Below are positions 28,122-37,925 of a stretch of DNA of 64,000 bases, piece after piece; the stretch's first letter is position 1; every line of letters starts with the position of its first letter. Location of the stretch: positions 80,765 to 144,764 of the forward strand of contig NZ_NTHN02000005.1 of NCBI RefSeq assembly GCF_002300555.2, read 5' to 3'. Under the pieces are notes generated by a model. That model searched no databases and was not told the DNA's origin. It was given only the letters and a program-made list of their open reading frames with translations. This DNA comes from Alloyangia mangrovi. Lineage in GTDB: Bacteria; Pseudomonadota; Alphaproteobacteria; Rhodobacterales; Rhodobacteraceae. Both the position numbers and the translations under genes were made by a program.

Positions 28122-29102
28122 GCGGCGACCTTCAGATCGCAGGACAGCGCCTCGTCCAGCAGGTGCAGCGTCTCGGCCGGCTCGCGGGTGGTCAGAACGC
28201 GTTTGCGCAGCTCCGCCGTGGGAGCGGCGTGATCCATGTACCAACCCAGGTGCTTGCGCGAAACACGACCTCCTAGCTCCTTGCCGTAAAACGAAAGCAT
28301 TGCCTCGTAATGCTCTGCGACCATTTGATAAAACGCCTTTCCTGTCGGCACGTCGGGTGCCGGTGTTCCGTAAAGCTCGGCGGCGATCTGAGCCAGCTTC
28401 CAGGGCGCGCCCTGCGCCCCCCCGACCGACCATGACCCCCGCCGCGCCTGAGGCCTTCAGGGCCGCCCGCGCGCTGGTCGCGTCCACGATATCGCCATTG
28501 GCGACCACCGGGATCGACACGGCCTCGACCACCTCGCGGATCGCCGCCCAGTCGGCGGCGCCCTTGTAGAACTGGCAGCGGGTGCGCCCGTGGATGACGA
28601 TCATCCGCACCCCTGCCTCTTCCGCCCGTTTCGCGATATGCGCGGCGTTGAGGCAATCGCCGTCCCAGCCAAGCCGCGTCTTCAGCGTCACCGGCAGATC
28701 GACGGCCTCGACGACCGCCTCGATCAGCCGCAGCGCGTGGTCCGGCTCGCGCATCAGCGCCGAGCCCGACCAGCCGCCTGTGACCTTCTTGGCCGGGCAG
28801 CCCATGTTGATGTCGATGACCTTCGCGCCCATGCCGGCGACATGCCGGGCCGTCTCGGCCATGGGCTCGGGAGCGCGCCCCGCAAGCTGCACCGAGGTGT
28901 TCTCGATCCCGGCGCCCAGCTCCGCCTTCTCGCGCGTCCCGGGACGCGCGGTGAGGAACTCGCCGCTGGCGATCATCTCGGACACCACGAGCCCCGCGCC
29001 AAAGCGCGACACGAGGCTGCGGAAGGGCAAATCCGTGATTCCCGCGAGCGGGGCCAGCAAGACCGGAGGGTCGATGAGTCTGTCACCCAGCGAGAAGTTC
29101 AA
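28118..29102 (-). CDS. dusB: tRNA-dihydrouridine synthase DusB/NifR3 (apparent frameshift)
   Basis: A flavin enzyme that reduces uridine to dihydrouridine in tRNA, restored length about 327 residues. FMN-barrel signatures are LLAPLAGITDLPFR, the catalytic-cysteine motif NMGCPAKKV, and GRTRCQFYKG. After VMVGRG the frame breaks at seven G on the coding strand (28417-28423). With six G the protein continues as GAQGAPW and so on to the TGA at 28118, which overlaps ntrB. The start is TTG at 29102 with AAGGA upstream. dusB (nifR3) as first gene of the ntrBC operon is the classic Rhodobacter arrangement. Confidence 0.93.
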
Positions 29103-29277
29103 GCGCCTATTCCTTGTGCAGATGCTTGGGAGTTAACGTGCGCGCGGCGCGTGTTCAATCATTTGGGAGCGTTACGGGCGCACGCAATGCGCGAGTGCTG
29201 AAAAATTAAGCAACACCCCACCGGTGATTGCACCGCTTCGCAGCAGCGCCTAGAGAGGGGCGCCGGAGGTCAACACC

Positions 29278-30435
29278 ATGGAAACAGCCGCGGAAACAGC
29301 CGCAATCATCGTCGCTGCAGGGCGCGGCACCCGCGCGGGTGGCGGGTATCCGAAGCAGTGGCGCGACGTGGCGGCACGACCGGTGGCGCGCTGGACGCTC
29401 GAGGCCTTCGCGCCGCTCTGCCCCATTGTGCTGGTGATTCACCCCGAGGATCGGGCGATTGCCGAGTCGGTGGCCGAGGGCCTGCCGGTGACATTGGTGG
29501 AGGGGGCCGCCGATCGCGCGGGTTCGGTCCGCGCGGGGCTCGACGCGCTGGCGGGCAATCCGCCTGCCAAGGTGCTGATCCACGATGTGGCCCGCCCCTG
29601 CGTCTCGCGGGCCACCATTGAGGCGGTTCTGGCCGCGCTCGACACCGCTCCCGGCGCGGCGCCCGCGCTGACCGTGACCGATGCGCTCTGGACCGGCGCC
29701 GAGGCGCAGGTGACCGGCACGCAGGACCGCACCGGCCTTTATCGCGCCCAGACCCCGCAGGGGTTCCGCTATGCAGAGATCCGCGCCGCCCATGCCGCCC
29801 ATCCCGGCGGTGCCGCCGATGATGTCGAGGTGGCCCGCGCCGCGGGTCTCTCGGTCATCATCGTTCCCGGCGAAGAGCGCAATCTCAAGATCACCGGCCC
29901 CGAGGATTTCCAACGGGCCGCCAGCTATCTGACCAACCCCATGCAGGAGACGACCATGGATATCCGCCTCGGCAATGGCTACGACGTCCACCGTTTCGGC
30001 CCCGGAGACCACGTGGTGCTCTGCGGCGTGAAGGTGCCGCACCCGCGCGGGCTGCAGGGCCATTCCGACGCCGACGTCGGCATGCATGCCGTCACCGACG
30101 CGCTCTACGGCGCCCTTGCCGAAGGCGACATCGGTCGCCACTTTCCGCCCAGCGATCCGCAGTGGAAGGGCGCGGCCTCGGAGATCTTCCTGCGCCACGC
30201 GGTCGAGCTTGCCAGCTCGAAGGGCTACACCATTTCCAATGTCGACGTGACGCTGGTCTGCGAGCAGCCCAAGATCGGCCCCCATGCAGAGGCCATGATG
30301 GCCGAGATGGGCCGGATCATGGGGCTGGCGACGGATCGTGTCTCGGTCAAGGCGACCACCTCGGAACGGCTCGGCTTCACCGGCCGCGAAGAGGGCATCG
30401 CCGCCATCGCAACCGCAACGCTGGTGAAGCCATGA
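29278..30435 (+). CDS. ispDF: Bifunctional IspDF (MEP pathway)
   Basis: A fusion of 385 residues catalysing two non-adjacent steps of the methylerythritol phosphate isoprenoid pathway. Residues 1-225 are the CDP-ME synthase IspD, with the glycine-rich nucleotide loop [16 protein letters not shown] and HDVARPCV. Residues 230-385 are the MECDP synthase IspF, with metal-binding [20 protein letters not shown] and the C-terminal [15 protein letters not shown]. Fusion is common in alphaproteobacteria. The ATG at 29278 is divergent from dusB. The stop overlaps pgpA by ATGA. Confidence 0.96.
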   Translation: METAAETAAIIVAAGRGTRAGGGYPKQWRDVAARPVARWTLEAFAPLCPIVLVIHPEDRAIAESVAEGLPVTLVEGAADRAGSVRAGLDALAGNPPAKVLIHDVARPCVSRATIEAVLAALDTAPGAAPALTVTDALWTGAEAQVTGTQDRTGLYRAQTPQGFRYAEIRAAHAAHPGGAADDVEVARAAGLSVIIVPGEERNLKITGPEDFQRAASYLTNPMQETTMDIRLGNGYDVHRFGPGDHVVLCGVKVPHPRGLQGHSDADVGMHAVTDALYGALAEGDIGRHFPPSDPQWKGAASEIFLRHAVELASSKGYTISNVDVTLVCEQPKIGPHAEAMMAEMGRIMGLATDRVSVKATTSERLGFTGREEGIAAIATATLVKP

Positions 30436-30932
30436 CCGGACTGAGACTGATCGCGACCTTCTTCTGCGCCGGGCTGCTGCGCCCCGCGCCGGGCACCTGG
30501 GGCTCGCTGGCCGCCCTGCCCGCCGCCTACCTGCTGCTGGTGCTGGGCGGCTTCTGGCTGCTGCTGGCGGCCACAGTGGTCGCCTTCGTGCTGGGCTATA
30601 TCGCCACCCGCGAGCTGACCGCGAGCGGCGAGGACGAGGATCCCTCGTGGATCGTCATCGACGAGGTGGTGGGCATGTGGATCGCGCTCTTCCCGGTCGG
30701 CTACGGCGCGATGATGATGGGCGTCGACTTCTGGCGGCTCTGGCCGGGCTGGGTCTCGGGCTTCGTGCTGTTCCGGCTGTTCGACATCTGGAAACCCTGG
30801 CTGGTGGGCTGGGCCGATCGTCGCGGCGATGCGATGGGCGTGATGCTCGACGACGTGATCGCGGGCGTCTTCGCGGCCCTGGTGAGCATCGTGCTGGCCG
30901 GGATCGCGCATGGCTTCCTGATGGCTTCCTGA
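30432..30932 (+). CDS. pgpA: Phosphatidylglycerophosphatase A
   Basis: A 166-residue membrane phosphatase that dephosphorylates phosphatidylglycerophosphate in phospholipid synthesis. The PgpA signatures [13 protein letters not shown] near the N-terminus, and [14 protein letters not shown] and FDIWKPW further on, are all present, along with four hydrophobic helices. It begins within the ispDF stop codon (ATGA), so translation is coupled, and is followed 13 bp later by the CinA-type gene. Confidence 0.94.
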   Translation: MTGLRLIATFFCAGLLRPAPGTWGSLAALPAAYLLLVLGGFWLLLAATVVAFVLGYIATRELTASGEDEDPSWIVIDEVVGMWIALFPVGYGAMMMGVDFWRLWPGWVSGFVLFRLFDIWKPWLVGWADRRGDAMGVMLDDVIAGVFAALVSIVLAGIAHGFLMAS

Positions 30933-30945
30933 CGCGGGGGACGAG

Positions 30946-31419
30946 ATGACCGAAGAGATTGCGCAAGACATCCTGACCCGCGCCATGGCAGCAGGCGTGA
31001 TCGTCACCACCGCCGAAAGCTGCACCGGTGGCATGGTCGCTGCCGCGATCACCGACATCGCCGGCTCGTCGAACATCTTCGAGCGCGGCGTGGTGACCTA
31101 CTCCAACGCCGCCAAGGTCGAGCTTCTGGGCGTGCGCCCCGCCACGCTGGAGGCACATGGGGCGGTCTCGGAAGAGGTCGCCGCCGAGATGGCCGAGGGC
31201 GCGCGGGCGCGCGCGGGCGCTGGTCTTGCGGTGTCGGTCTCCGGCATTGCCGGCCCCGGCGGGTCCGAACACAAGCCCGAGGGGCGGGTCTGCTTCGGCC
31301 TTGCCAGTGCCGCGGGCACGCGGACCCAAACCGTGGAGTTCGGCGCCCTCGGCCGCGCCAAGGTCCGCGCGGCGGCCACCCGCCATGCGCTCACCCTGTT
31401 GCGGGACGCCCTGCCCTGA
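30946..31419 (+). CDS. CinA-family nicotinamide-nucleotide amidase
   Basis: A 157-residue stand-alone C-terminal CinA (PncC-type) domain, which deamidates nicotinamide mononucleotide to nicotinate mononucleotide in pyridine-nucleotide salvage. Key motifs are TTAESCTGGMVAAAITD (with the catalytic Ser/Lys region), YSNAAK and GIAGPGG. The length matches the single-domain type. It is the third gene of the ispDF-pgpA run, with the ATG at 30946 after GGGGGACGAG. Confidence 0.93.
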   Translation: MTEEIAQDILTRAMAAGVIVTTAESCTGGMVAAAITDIAGSSNIFERGVVTYSNAAKVELLGVRPATLEAHGAVSEEVAAEMAEGARARAGAGLAVSVSGIAGPGGSEHKPEGRVCFGLASAAGTRTQTVEFGALGRAKVRAAATRHALTLLRDALP

Positions 31420-31440
31420 CAAGGCCTCGCGCTGCGCGGC

Positions 31441-31887
31441 TCAGCCGTAGAGCTCTGCAGCCCGCCGCTCGAAGGCGCGCACGATGCGCTGCATCGCCTC
31501 GTAGAAGAACATCCCCGCCGCGCTCTGCAGCAGGCGGTTCTTGAACTCGAAATCCACGAAGAAATGCACGTCGACGCCGCCCTCGGGCGCATCCTCGAAG
31601 TGCCATTTCGACACCATGTGCTTGAACGGACCGTCGAGATACTCGGTGTCGATCTTCTTGGTCTCGGGCCAGAGCGTCACGCGGCTGCCGAAGCGCTCGC
31701 GGAACACCTTGAAGCTGATCACCAGGTCGGCCAGCATCACCTCGTGATCGCCCATGTCGTCGCGCGAACGAATCCGCGCCGCTGCCGTCCACGGCAGGAA
31801 CTTCGGGTAGTTCGCGACATCCGCCACGAGGTCATACATCTGCTGCGCCGTGTACGGCAGGCGCTTCGTCTCGGAGTGGGTCGGCAT
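31441..31887 (-). CDS. RatA/COQ10-type START-domain protein
   Basis: A 148-residue polyketide-cyclase/START-fold protein. The N-terminal [22 protein letters not shown] and C-terminal [16 protein letters not shown] are family signatures. Mitochondrial COQ10 and bacterial relatives bind ubiquinone and help its use; Escherichia coli RatA was described as inhibiting ribosome subunit joining. In alphaproteobacteria the quinone role is more likely. It is convergent with the CinA-type gene and divergent from hpt. Confidence 0.88.
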   Translation of the reverse strand: MPTHSETKRLPYTAQQMYDLVADVANYPKFLPWTAAARIRSRDDMGDHEVMLADLVISFKVFRERFGSRVTLWPETKKIDTEYLDGPFKHMVSKWHFEDAPEGGVDVHFFVDFEFKNRLLQSAAGMFFYEAMQRIVRAFERRAAELYG

Positions 31888-31903
31888 ATCGCCCCTTTAT
31901 CGC

Positions 31904-31931
31904 GTGACAATGCCGGGACATTTCCTATGCT
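31904..31931 (+). promoter_or_regulatory. Sigma-70-like promoter for hpt
   Basis: A candidate -35 GTGACA (31904-31909) and -10 TATGCT (31926-31931) with a 16-bp spacer, about 27 bp before the hpt start. It is close to consensus at both boxes. Confidence 0.5.
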
Positions 31932-31957
31932 GCGCGCGGATTTTCAAGGGGAGAACC

Positions 31958-32512
31958 ATGGCAGAAAAGCCATATGTGGTAGACCAGATGATTTCGGCCA
32001 AGGCGATCGCGGCCCGGATCGAGGACCTCGCGCGCGAGATCGAGCAAGAATTCGCCGACACCGAGAAGCTGGTGGTGGTGGGCCTGCTCCGCGGCAGCTT
32101 CGTCTTCATCGCCGACCTGGTGCGCGAGCTCGACCTTGCGGTGGAAGTGGATTTCCTCGAGGCCTCCTCCTACGGCGACGGCATGGAATCGAGCCGCGAG
32201 GTGCGCATCCTCAAGGACCTGCGCTCGCCGATCGAGGGGCGTGACGTGCTGCTGGTGGAAGACATCGTCGACACCGGCTTCACCCTCAGCCACGTCATCC
32301 ACCTGCTGGACAGCCGCAAGCCGCGCAAGCTGCGCACCATCGCGCTGCTCGACAAGCCCGCGCGCCGCGAGGTGCCGCTCAAGGCCGACTGGATCGGATT
32401 TGAAATTCCCGACGAGTTCATCGTGGGTTACGGAATTGACTTTGCGCAGCGCAACAGGAACCTGCCCTACATCGGCAAGGTCCGCTTCCCCGAAGACGCC
32501 GCAGCCGGCTGA
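31958..32512 (+). CDS. hpt: Hypoxanthine phosphoribosyltransferase
   Basis: A 184-residue purine salvage enzyme converting hypoxanthine (and usually guanine) plus PRPP to the nucleotide. The PRPP-binding motif [14 protein letters not shown], the N-terminal [11 protein letters not shown] and [18 protein letters not shown] are characteristic. The start at 31958 follows AAGGGGAG; in-frame sequence upstream overlaps the promoter. It is monocistronic as far as can be seen. Confidence 0.95.
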   Translation: MAEKPYVVDQMISAKAIAARIEDLAREIEQEFADTEKLVVVGLLRGSFVFIADLVRELDLAVEVDFLEASSYGDGMESSREVRILKDLRSPIEGRDVLLVEDIVDTGFTLSHVIHLLDSRKPRKLRTIALLDKPARREVPLKADWIGFEIPDEFIVGYGIDFAQRNRNLPYIGKVRFPEDAAAG

Positions 32513-32890
32513 GCCGCGCATGAGCAACGCGGATGGCGGGCCGGCAGCGCCATCCGCACCGGACAAGGCCCGCGGATCGTCGCCAACGGCCCGCGTCCGA
32601 GGCGGGCCGGAGGACACCGCGCCGCGTGAACGGCACATCGCATCTCCGTCAGACCTCGTGAGATTTCCCGTGAGGACGGACGTGACGCAAGGTGATGCAG
32701 CGCCTCATGTTTTCCCGGTAAGCCCCTGATTCTCGTTACGCCGGCTCGACCAAGCCAGCGGAAGCTACGCGGCGCTGCCCCGCAGGCCCGGACCAAGAGC
32801 CCTCTTGATCGAAATCCGGCCTCGGGTACGCTCCCCACCGGGATACGATTTTCGAAAACGCCCCGATTTCGGGAGGAAAGGGAGTTTCTG
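32513..32890. other. 378-bp gene-free stretch with two hairpins
   Basis: No supported protein gene. One perfect 10-bp stem (32529-32538 with 32548-32557) lies just after the hpt stop and may end its transcript, though no U-tract follows. A second 8-bp stem pairs 32587-32594 with 32602-32609. The remainder must hold the promoter of the cytochrome gene at 32891; a GGGAGGAAAGGGAG ribosome site is seen just before it. Confidence 0.45.
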
Positions 32891-33352
32891 ATGAAGATCA
32901 CCGCAACCAGGCTCGCGATGGCCGCCACCGTCGCCGCCCTCGGCACCGCCGCGCTCGCACAGGAGCTGCCCGGGCCGGTCAAGGCCCGGCAGGGACAGTT
33001 CAACATCCTCGCCATCAACCTCGGCATCCTCGGCGACATGGCCCGGGGCAAGGCCGCCTATGACGCCGACGCCGCGCAGAAGGCCGCCGACACGATCGTC
33101 GCCGTCTCGATGATCAACGAGCCGCCGCTCTTCCCCGAGGGCACTTCGGAAATGGATATCGACGGCACCCGCGCCAAGGCCGAGATCTGGGACGACTGGG
33201 AGGGGTTCGCCGGCAAGTGGTCCGGCCTAGGCGAGGCCGCAGTCAGTCTGCAGCAGGTCGCGGCCACTGGACAGGAGGCGCTCGGCCCGGCGGTCGGCCA
33301 ACTTGGTGGCGCCTGCAAGGCCTGCCACGACAGCTTCCGCGCGCCCGAGTAA
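32891..33352 (+). CDS. Cytochrome c' / c556-type protein
   Basis: A 153-residue periplasmic cytochrome. A signal peptide with AxA cleavage (ALAQE) is followed by a four-helix-bundle-like sequence and a C-terminal heme-binding CKACH at about residue 144, the position expected in cytochromes c' and c556. Such proteins bind small gases or serve as electron carriers. The next cytochrome gene starts 3 bp after the stop, so they form an operon. Confidence 0.88.
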   Translation: MKITATRLAMAATVAALGTAALAQELPGPVKARQGQFNILAINLGILGDMARGKAAYDADAAQKAADTIVAVSMINEPPLFPEGTSEMDIDGTRAKAEIWDDWEGFAGKWSGLGEAAVSLQQVAATGQEALGPAVGQLGGACKACHDSFRAPE

Positions 33353-33355
33353 CCC

Positions 33356-34252
33356 ATGCGCCGCCTGCTCGGCTTCCTGGCCCTGGTGGCGCTGCTCGCC
33401 ACCGGGGCGCTCTGGATGATCAGCGCCCCGGACCCGCTGCCCATGGGCGAGTTCGCCGATGACCCGGGCGGCGATCCCGCCCGCGGCCAGACCGTCTTCA
33501 CCGCCGCCGGCTGCGCCTCCTGCCACCATGCGCCCGAGAGCGAGGACAAGCTGGTTCTGGCTGGCGGACAGCGCTTCCCCTCCGATTTCGGCACCTTCAT
33601 CGCCCCCAATATCTCGTCGCACCCGCAACAGGGCATCGGCGCCTGGAGCCTGCACGATTTCGCCAACGCGCTGCTCCGCGGCGTCTCGCCCGAGGGCCGG
33701 CACTACTACCCCGCCTTCCCCTATACGTCCTATATCCGCATGGAGCCGCAGGACGTGGTCGATCTCTGGAGTTTCATCCGCACCCTGCCCGCCTCCGACA
33801 CGCCGAGCCAGCCGCATGAGGTCGGCTTCCCCTTCAGCCTGCGCCGCGGCCTCGGCCTGTGGAAGCAGCTCTACCTCGACCCCGCCTGGATCGTGCCCGG
33901 CGCGGAGTCAGACGAGATGCGCCGCGGTCGCTACCTGGTCGAGGCGCTGGCCCATTGCGGCGAATGCCACACCCCGCGCGACGCCTTCGGCGGGCTCGAG
34001 CGCGACGCCTGGCTCGCCGGCGCCCCCGCGCCGGACGGCAAGGGCCGCATCCCCGCCCTCACTCCCGACAAGCTGGGCTGGAGCGCCGAGGACGTGGCCT
34101 ATTACCTCGAGACCGGCTTCACCCCCGACTACGACAGCGCCGGCGGACATATGGTCGAGGTGATCGCCAATTTCGCCAAGCTCCCGCCCGAGGACCGCGC
34201 CGCCGTCGCCGCCTACGTCAAGGCCCTGCCCGACGGCGGCGCGATGAACTGA
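33356..34252 (+). CDS. Diheme cytochrome c
   Basis: A 298-residue protein with an N-terminal membrane/signal helix (LLGFLALVALLATGALW). It has two class I cytochrome c domains, heme site one CASCH near residue 53 and heme site two CGECH near residue 201. The arrangement resembles the diheme subunits of alcohol or aldehyde dehydrogenases and gluconate dehydrogenase, which pass electrons to the respiratory chain. The oxidase or dehydrogenase partner is not in the window. The preceding monoheme c'-type gene is only 3 bp away. Confidence 0.9.
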   Translation: MRRLLGFLALVALLATGALWMISAPDPLPMGEFADDPGGDPARGQTVFTAAGCASCHHAPESEDKLVLAGGQRFPSDFGTFIAPNISSHPQQGIGAWSLHDFANALLRGVSPEGRHYYPAFPYTSYIRMEPQDVVDLWSFIRTLPASDTPSQPHEVGFPFSLRRGLGLWKQLYLDPAWIVPGAESDEMRRGRYLVEALAHCGECHTPRDAFGGLERDAWLAGAPAPDGKGRIPALTPDKLGWSAEDVAYYLETGFTPDYDSAGGHMVEVIANFAKLPPEDRAAVAAYVKALPDGGAMN

Positions 34253-34280
34253 GACCGCGCGGGCGGTGCGAGCGGGATTT

Positions 34281-34400
34281 GCGTATTTGGAAAGAGAAGA
34301 AGCACACTCGAGACCGTTGCGGCGCGCGCTCCCGGCTTCTTCTCTTCCCAAACACGCCGGCGGGTGAGGCGCGCAGCGCCGAGGGGGGCAACGCCCCCCC
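34281..34400. repeat. Intergenic palindromic repeat, copy 1 (module B + inverted B + A)
   Basis: A 23-nt element at 34281-34303 (GCGTATTTGG then AAAGAGAAGAAGC) recurs inverted at 34335-34357, forming a large imperfect stem. It is followed by the inverted GC-rich module (GGTGAGGCGCGCAGCGCCGAG). It sits between the diheme cytochrome and trmFO and may act as a terminator. Confidence 0.7.
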
Positions 34401-34463
34401 TTTTCGACCGTTCCACTGCCGCGACCCCTTAACACCGGCGCGCGGATCGCCTATCTGCCCGAG

Positions 34464-35816
34464 ATGGACAAAACTCTTCATATCGTGGGCGGCGGCATGG
34501 CCGGGTCCGAGGCTGCCTGGCAGGCGGCGCGGCTGGGTGTCGACGTGGTCATCCACGAGATGCGGCCCAAGGTGGAAACCTTCGCCCATCGCACCGGCAA
34601 CCTCGCGGAGATGGTCTGCTCGAACTCCTTCCGCTCGGACGATCACGAGCAGAATGCCGTCGGTCTCCTGCACTGGGAAATGCGGCAGGCGGGCTCGCTG
34701 ATCATGACCACGGCGGGCGAGCACCGGCTGCCCGCGGGCGGTGCGCTGGCGGTGGACCGTGATCCCTTCTCCGAGGCGGTGACCGCCAAGCTCCTGGCGC
34801 TACCGAACGTGTCGGTGAGCGAGGAAGAGGTCACCGAGCTGCCCTCGGACGGGCATTGGATTTTCGCCACCGGCCCGCTCACCTCGGGCGCGCTCGGCAA
34901 GGCGCTGCAGCAGCAGACCGGCGCCGAGGCGCTGGCCTTTTTCGACGCCATCGCCCCGATCGTCTATTTCGACACGATCGACATGGACACAGCCTGGCTG
35001 CAGAGCCGCTATGACAAGGGCGAGACCGAGGAAGAGCAGAAGGCCTACATCAACTGCCCCATGACCAAGGAGCAGTACGAGGGGTTCGTCGACGCGCTGC
35101 TGGCTGCCGAGAAGACCGAGTTCCACGAGGGCGAGACGGCGGGCTATTTCGACGGCTGCCTGCCGATCGAGGTGATGGCCGAGCGCGGCCGCGAGACGCT
35201 GCGCCACGGACCGATGAAGCCGATCGGCCTGACCAACCCGCACAACCCCGAGCAAAAGGCCTATGCCGTGGTGCAGCTGCGCCGCGATAATGCGCTTGGC
35301 ACGCTCTACAACATCGTCGGTTTCCAGACGAAGATGAAATACGGCGCGCAGACCGAGGTCTTCCGCCGCATCCCGGGGCTCGAGAACGCCAGCTTCGCGC
35401 GCCTCGGTGGCATCCACCGCAACACCTTCCTCAACTCGCCGACCCTGCTCGACGCGCAGATGCGCCTGCGCGCGCGGCCCAACCTGCGCTTTGCCGGGCA
35501 GATCACCGGCGTCGAGGGCTATGTCGAGAGCGCCTCGATGGGGCTGCTGGCGGGCCGGATGGCGGCGGCGGAGATCCTCGGGCACGAGCTGCCCGCCGTG
35601 CCGCAGGACAGCGCCCATGGCGCGCTCATCCACCACATCACCGGCGGCGCCGAGGCCAAGACCTTCCAGCCGATGAACGTGAACTTCGGCCTGTTCCGCC
35701 CGCTCGAAGGGCTGCGCGGCGGGCGCCGCGGCCGCAAGGACCGCTACAAGGGCTACACCGACCGCGCCAAATCTGTCTGGCAGGAGTGGCTCGCCGCGCA
35801 GGAGGTGCCCGCGTGA
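34464..35816 (+). CDS. trmFO: tRNA U54 methyltransferase TrmFO
   Basis: A 450-residue folate/FAD-dependent enzyme that makes ribothymidine 54 in tRNA. The N-terminal FAD motif is [18 protein letters not shown], followed by [23 protein letters not shown] and [12 protein letters not shown], all TrmFO signatures. The length is typical. The stop overlaps a GTG start of the following small membrane-protein gene, and gluQ follows, giving a tRNA-modification cluster. Confidence 0.96.
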   Translation: MDKTLHIVGGGMAGSEAAWQAARLGVDVVIHEMRPKVETFAHRTGNLAEMVCSNSFRSDDHEQNAVGLLHWEMRQAGSLIMTTAGEHRLPAGGALAVDRDPFSEAVTAKLLALPNVSVSEEEVTELPSDGHWIFATGPLTSGALGKALQQQTGAEALAFFDAIAPIVYFDTIDMDTAWLQSRYDKGETEEEQKAYINCPMTKEQYEGFVDALLAAEKTEFHEGETAGYFDGCLPIEVMAERGRETLRHGPMKPIGLTNPHNPEQKAYAVVQLRRDNALGTLYNIVGFQTKMKYGAQTEVFRRIPGLENASFARLGGIHRNTFLNSPTLLDAQMRLRARPNLRFAGQITGVEGYVESASMGLLAGRMAAAEILGHELPAVPQDSAHGALIHHITGGAEAKTFQPMNVNFGLFRPLEGLRGGRRGRKDRYKGYTDRAKSVWQEWLAAQEVPA

Positions 35817-36034
35817 ACTACGTGCTCGCCCTGCTGCTGCCGCCGCTGTCGATCCTGCTGACCGGGCGGCCGATCCTCGGCATCCTGGTCTTCCTGATCT
35901 GGGTGCCGGCGATCATCTTCTCGGGCGGGCTCACGCATCCGATGTTCATCCTGCTGGCCTGGGTGCTGATCTACCAGTCCGGCGAGGAGCGCCGTACCCG
36001 GCGGATCGAGAAAGCCTATCGCCGCGAGGACTGA
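35813..36034 (+). CDS. Small YqaE/Pmp3-like membrane protein
   Basis: A 73-residue protein starting at GTG 35813, four bases inside the end of trmFO (GTGA). Two hydrophobic helices (about residues 3-20 and 26-50) with [12 protein letters not shown] resemble the LLPPLxVFL motif of the Pmp3/UPF0057 membrane-potential family, followed by a charged C-terminus. The function is unknown. Its tight overlap suggests co-translation with trmFO, and it ends just before the TTG start of gluQ. Confidence 0.72.
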   Translation: MNYVLALLLPPLSILLTGRPILGILVFLIWVPAIIFSGGLTHPMFILLAWVLIYQSGEERRTRRIEKAYRRED

Positions 36035-36035
36035 C

Positions 36036-36911
36036 TTGCGCACGCGCTTTGCCCCATCGCCCACCGGCCCGCTGCACCTTGGCCACGCCTATTCGGCGCT
36101 GCTGGCCGAGGACATGGCGCGGGCGGCAGGCGGGGTGTTTCTCTTGCGCATCGAGGACATCGACAGCACCCGCTCGCGCCCGCATTGGGAGGCGCAGATC
36201 TACGACGATCTGCACTGGCTCGGGCTCGACTGGGACGCACCGCCGATGCGCCAGTCGGACCGGCTGCCCGCCTATGAGGCGGCGCTCGACGCGCTTTGGG
36301 CGCGCGAGCTGATCTACCCATGCCATTGCAGTCGCCGCGACATTCTGGCAGCGGCCTCGGCGCCGCAGGAAGGCACGGAGCCCGCCTACGGGCCGGACGG
36401 GCTGGTTTACCCCGGCACCTGTCGCGGCTTGCGCGCCCCGGGCTATGGCGCCACGCCCCGCCCGCGAGGGGAGGCGTTGCGGCTCGACATGGCGCGGGCA
36501 CTCGCGCAGATCGGCGCGGATCCGTGGTTCGAGGAGACCGGCGCCGGGCCCATGGGGCAGACCGGGCGTATTGCGCTCTCCCGCGGGCAGCTTCTGCGCC
36601 AGGTCGGCGACGTCGTGCTCTCGCGGCGGGACTTTCCCGGGTCTTACCACCTGTCGGTGGTTCTGGACGATGCGGCGCAGGCGATCACCCATGTGGTGCG
36701 GGGGCGCGATCTTTTCGAGGCGACGGCGATCCACGTGGTGCTGCAGCGGGTTATGGGACTGGAGACGCCGGTCTACCACCACCATGAGCTGATCCGCGAC
36801 GCGCAGGGCAAGCGGCTGGCCAAGCGCGACGATGCGCGGGCGATCGCAGCCTACCGCGAAGCGGGTGCAACGCCCGAGGATCTCCGGCGGATGGTGGGGC
36901 TTGCAAGATAA
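36036..36911 (+). CDS. gluQ: Glutamyl-Q tRNA(Asp) synthetase
   Basis: A 291-residue paralogue of the glutamyl-tRNA synthetase catalytic domain that attaches glutamate to queuosine in tRNA(Asp). The class I HIGH-like motif is FAPSPTGPLHLGHAYSAL and the KMSKS-like motif is GKRLAKRDDA. The zinc ligands are likely the cysteines at CHC and the later YPGTC. No anticodon-binding domain is present, as expected. The start is TTG at 36036, one base after the previous stop. Confidence 0.94.
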   Translation: MRTRFAPSPTGPLHLGHAYSALLAEDMARAAGGVFLLRIEDIDSTRSRPHWEAQIYDDLHWLGLDWDAPPMRQSDRLPAYEAALDALWARELIYPCHCSRRDILAAASAPQEGTEPAYGPDGLVYPGTCRGLRAPGYGATPRPRGEALRLDMARALAQIGADPWFEETGAGPMGQTGRIALSRGQLLRQVGDVVLSRRDFPGSYHLSVVLDDAAQAITHVVRGRDLFEATAIHVVLQRVMGLETPVYHHHELIRDAQGKRLAKRDDARAIAAYREAGATPEDLRRMVGLAR

Positions 36912-36970
36912 GGGGCTCCGCCCCTCGGCGCTGCGCGCCTCACCCCGGCGTATTTGGAAAGAGAAGAAGC
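36912..36970 (+). repeat. Intergenic palindromic repeat, copy 2 (module A + B)
   Basis: GC-rich module A (GGGGCTCCGCCCC, then CGGCGCTGCGCGCCTCACC) is followed by module B at 36948-36970, identical to 34281-34303. Only a single B is present, so the long stem of copy 1 is not formed. It lies between the convergent gluQ and hisI. Confidence 0.7.
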
Positions 36971-36985
36971 GGCTGTGCGGGCGCG

Positions 36986-37348
36986 TCAGCCTGCCATGGG
37001 CTGCAGGATTTCGACCTCATCGCCATCGCGCAGCGCGGTGTAGAAGCAGCTGCGACGGTTGGTGTGGCAGGCCGGGCCGGTCTGGCGCACGAGGGCCAGC
37101 AGGCAGTCGCGGTCGCAATCGACGCGCAGCTCGACCAGCGCCTGCAGGTGGCCCGAGCTTTCGCCCTTGACCCAGAAGCTCTGGCGCGAGCGCGACCAAT
37201 AGGTGACGCGGCCGGTCTCAAGCGTGCGGGCCACCGCCTCGGCGTTCATCCAGGCCATCATCAGTACTTCGCCCGTCGCCTCCTCCTGCGCGATGCAGGG
37301 GATCAGGCCGTTTGCGTCATAGACCAAGGTCGCAGGATCGAAGCTCAT
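36986..37348 (-). CDS. hisI: Phosphoribosyl-AMP cyclohydrolase
   Basis: A 120-residue enzyme of the third step of histidine synthesis. The signatures VLMMAWMNAEAVARTLETG, YWSRSRQSFWVKGESSGH and the zinc/magnesium ligand region VDCDRDCLLALV and CHTNRRSCFY are complete. It is a stand-alone HisI without HisE fusion. It is divergent from the IscU-like gene and not in a his operon here. Confidence 0.96.
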   Translation of the reverse strand: MSFDPATLVYDANGLIPCIAQEEATGEVLMMAWMNAEAVARTLETGRVTYWSRSRQSFWVKGESSGHLQALVELRVDCDRDCLLALVRQTGPACHTNRRSCFYTALRDGDEVEILQPMAG

Positions 37349-37417
37349 GGTGAAATTCCCTTTTGCAGGTGCCGGGCGCGCACCCTATCTATGGGGAGCG
37401 AGCCGAAAGGGAAACCC

Positions 37418-37882
37418 ATGTCCGCCAATACCTCCACCGAGACCGACCTGATCAAGCTCTATTCCTCGCGCATCCTTGCGCTGGCGGCGGATATTCCCAG
37501 GACCGAGCGGCTTGAGCATCCCGATGCCACGGTGAAGAAGCGCTCGCCGCTCTGCGGATCGACAGTGACCGTGGATCTCGCGCTGCAGGACGGCCGGGTC
37601 AGCGACTTCGGCCAGGACGTGAAGGCCTGCGCGCTTGGCCAGGCGGCGGCCTCGGTCGTCGGCGCGGCGATCATCGGCTGCACTCCCGAGCAGCTGGCAC
37701 AGGCGCGTGACGCGCTGCGCGCCATGCTGAAAGAGGACGGGCCGACCCCGCCTGCCCCCTTCGACGGGCTCGAGGTGCTGCGCCCGGCGGCGGCCTACAA
37801 GAACCGCCACGCCTCGATCATGCTGGCGCTGGACGCGGCGACCGAAGCCGCCGAGGAGATCGTCGCGGCGCGCAGCGCCTGA
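37418..37882 (+). CDS. IscU/NifU-like iron-sulfur scaffold protein
   Basis: A 154-residue protein with the order and spacing of U-type scaffold domains: YSSRILALAADIP near the start, RSPLCGSTVTVDL with the first cysteine, DFGQDVKACALGQAAAS with the second, and IIGC with a third candidate ligand. The start at 37418 follows AAAGGGAAACCC. In Rhodobacteraceae such stand-alone scaffolds lie away from suf clusters. It is divergent from hisI, and no other Fe-S assembly genes are nearby. Confidence 0.82.
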   Translation: MSANTSTETDLIKLYSSRILALAADIPRTERLEHPDATVKKRSPLCGSTVTVDLALQDGRVSDFGQDVKACALGQAAASVVGAAIIGCTPEQLAQARDALRAMLKEDGPTPPAPFDGLEVLRPAAAYKNRHASIMLALDAATEAAEEIVAARSA

Positions 37883-37925
37883 CGGGCCCCGGCCCCCGTC
37901 GAACACCCGGATCAGACCACCCGAC

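Noticed and set aside
27030..29102. A single 690-residue DusB-NtrB fusion protein
   Set aside because: The fusion arises only because the extra G in dusB shifts its 3' end into the ntrB frame. The intact dusB end and its ATGA overlap with ntrB exist in the other frame.
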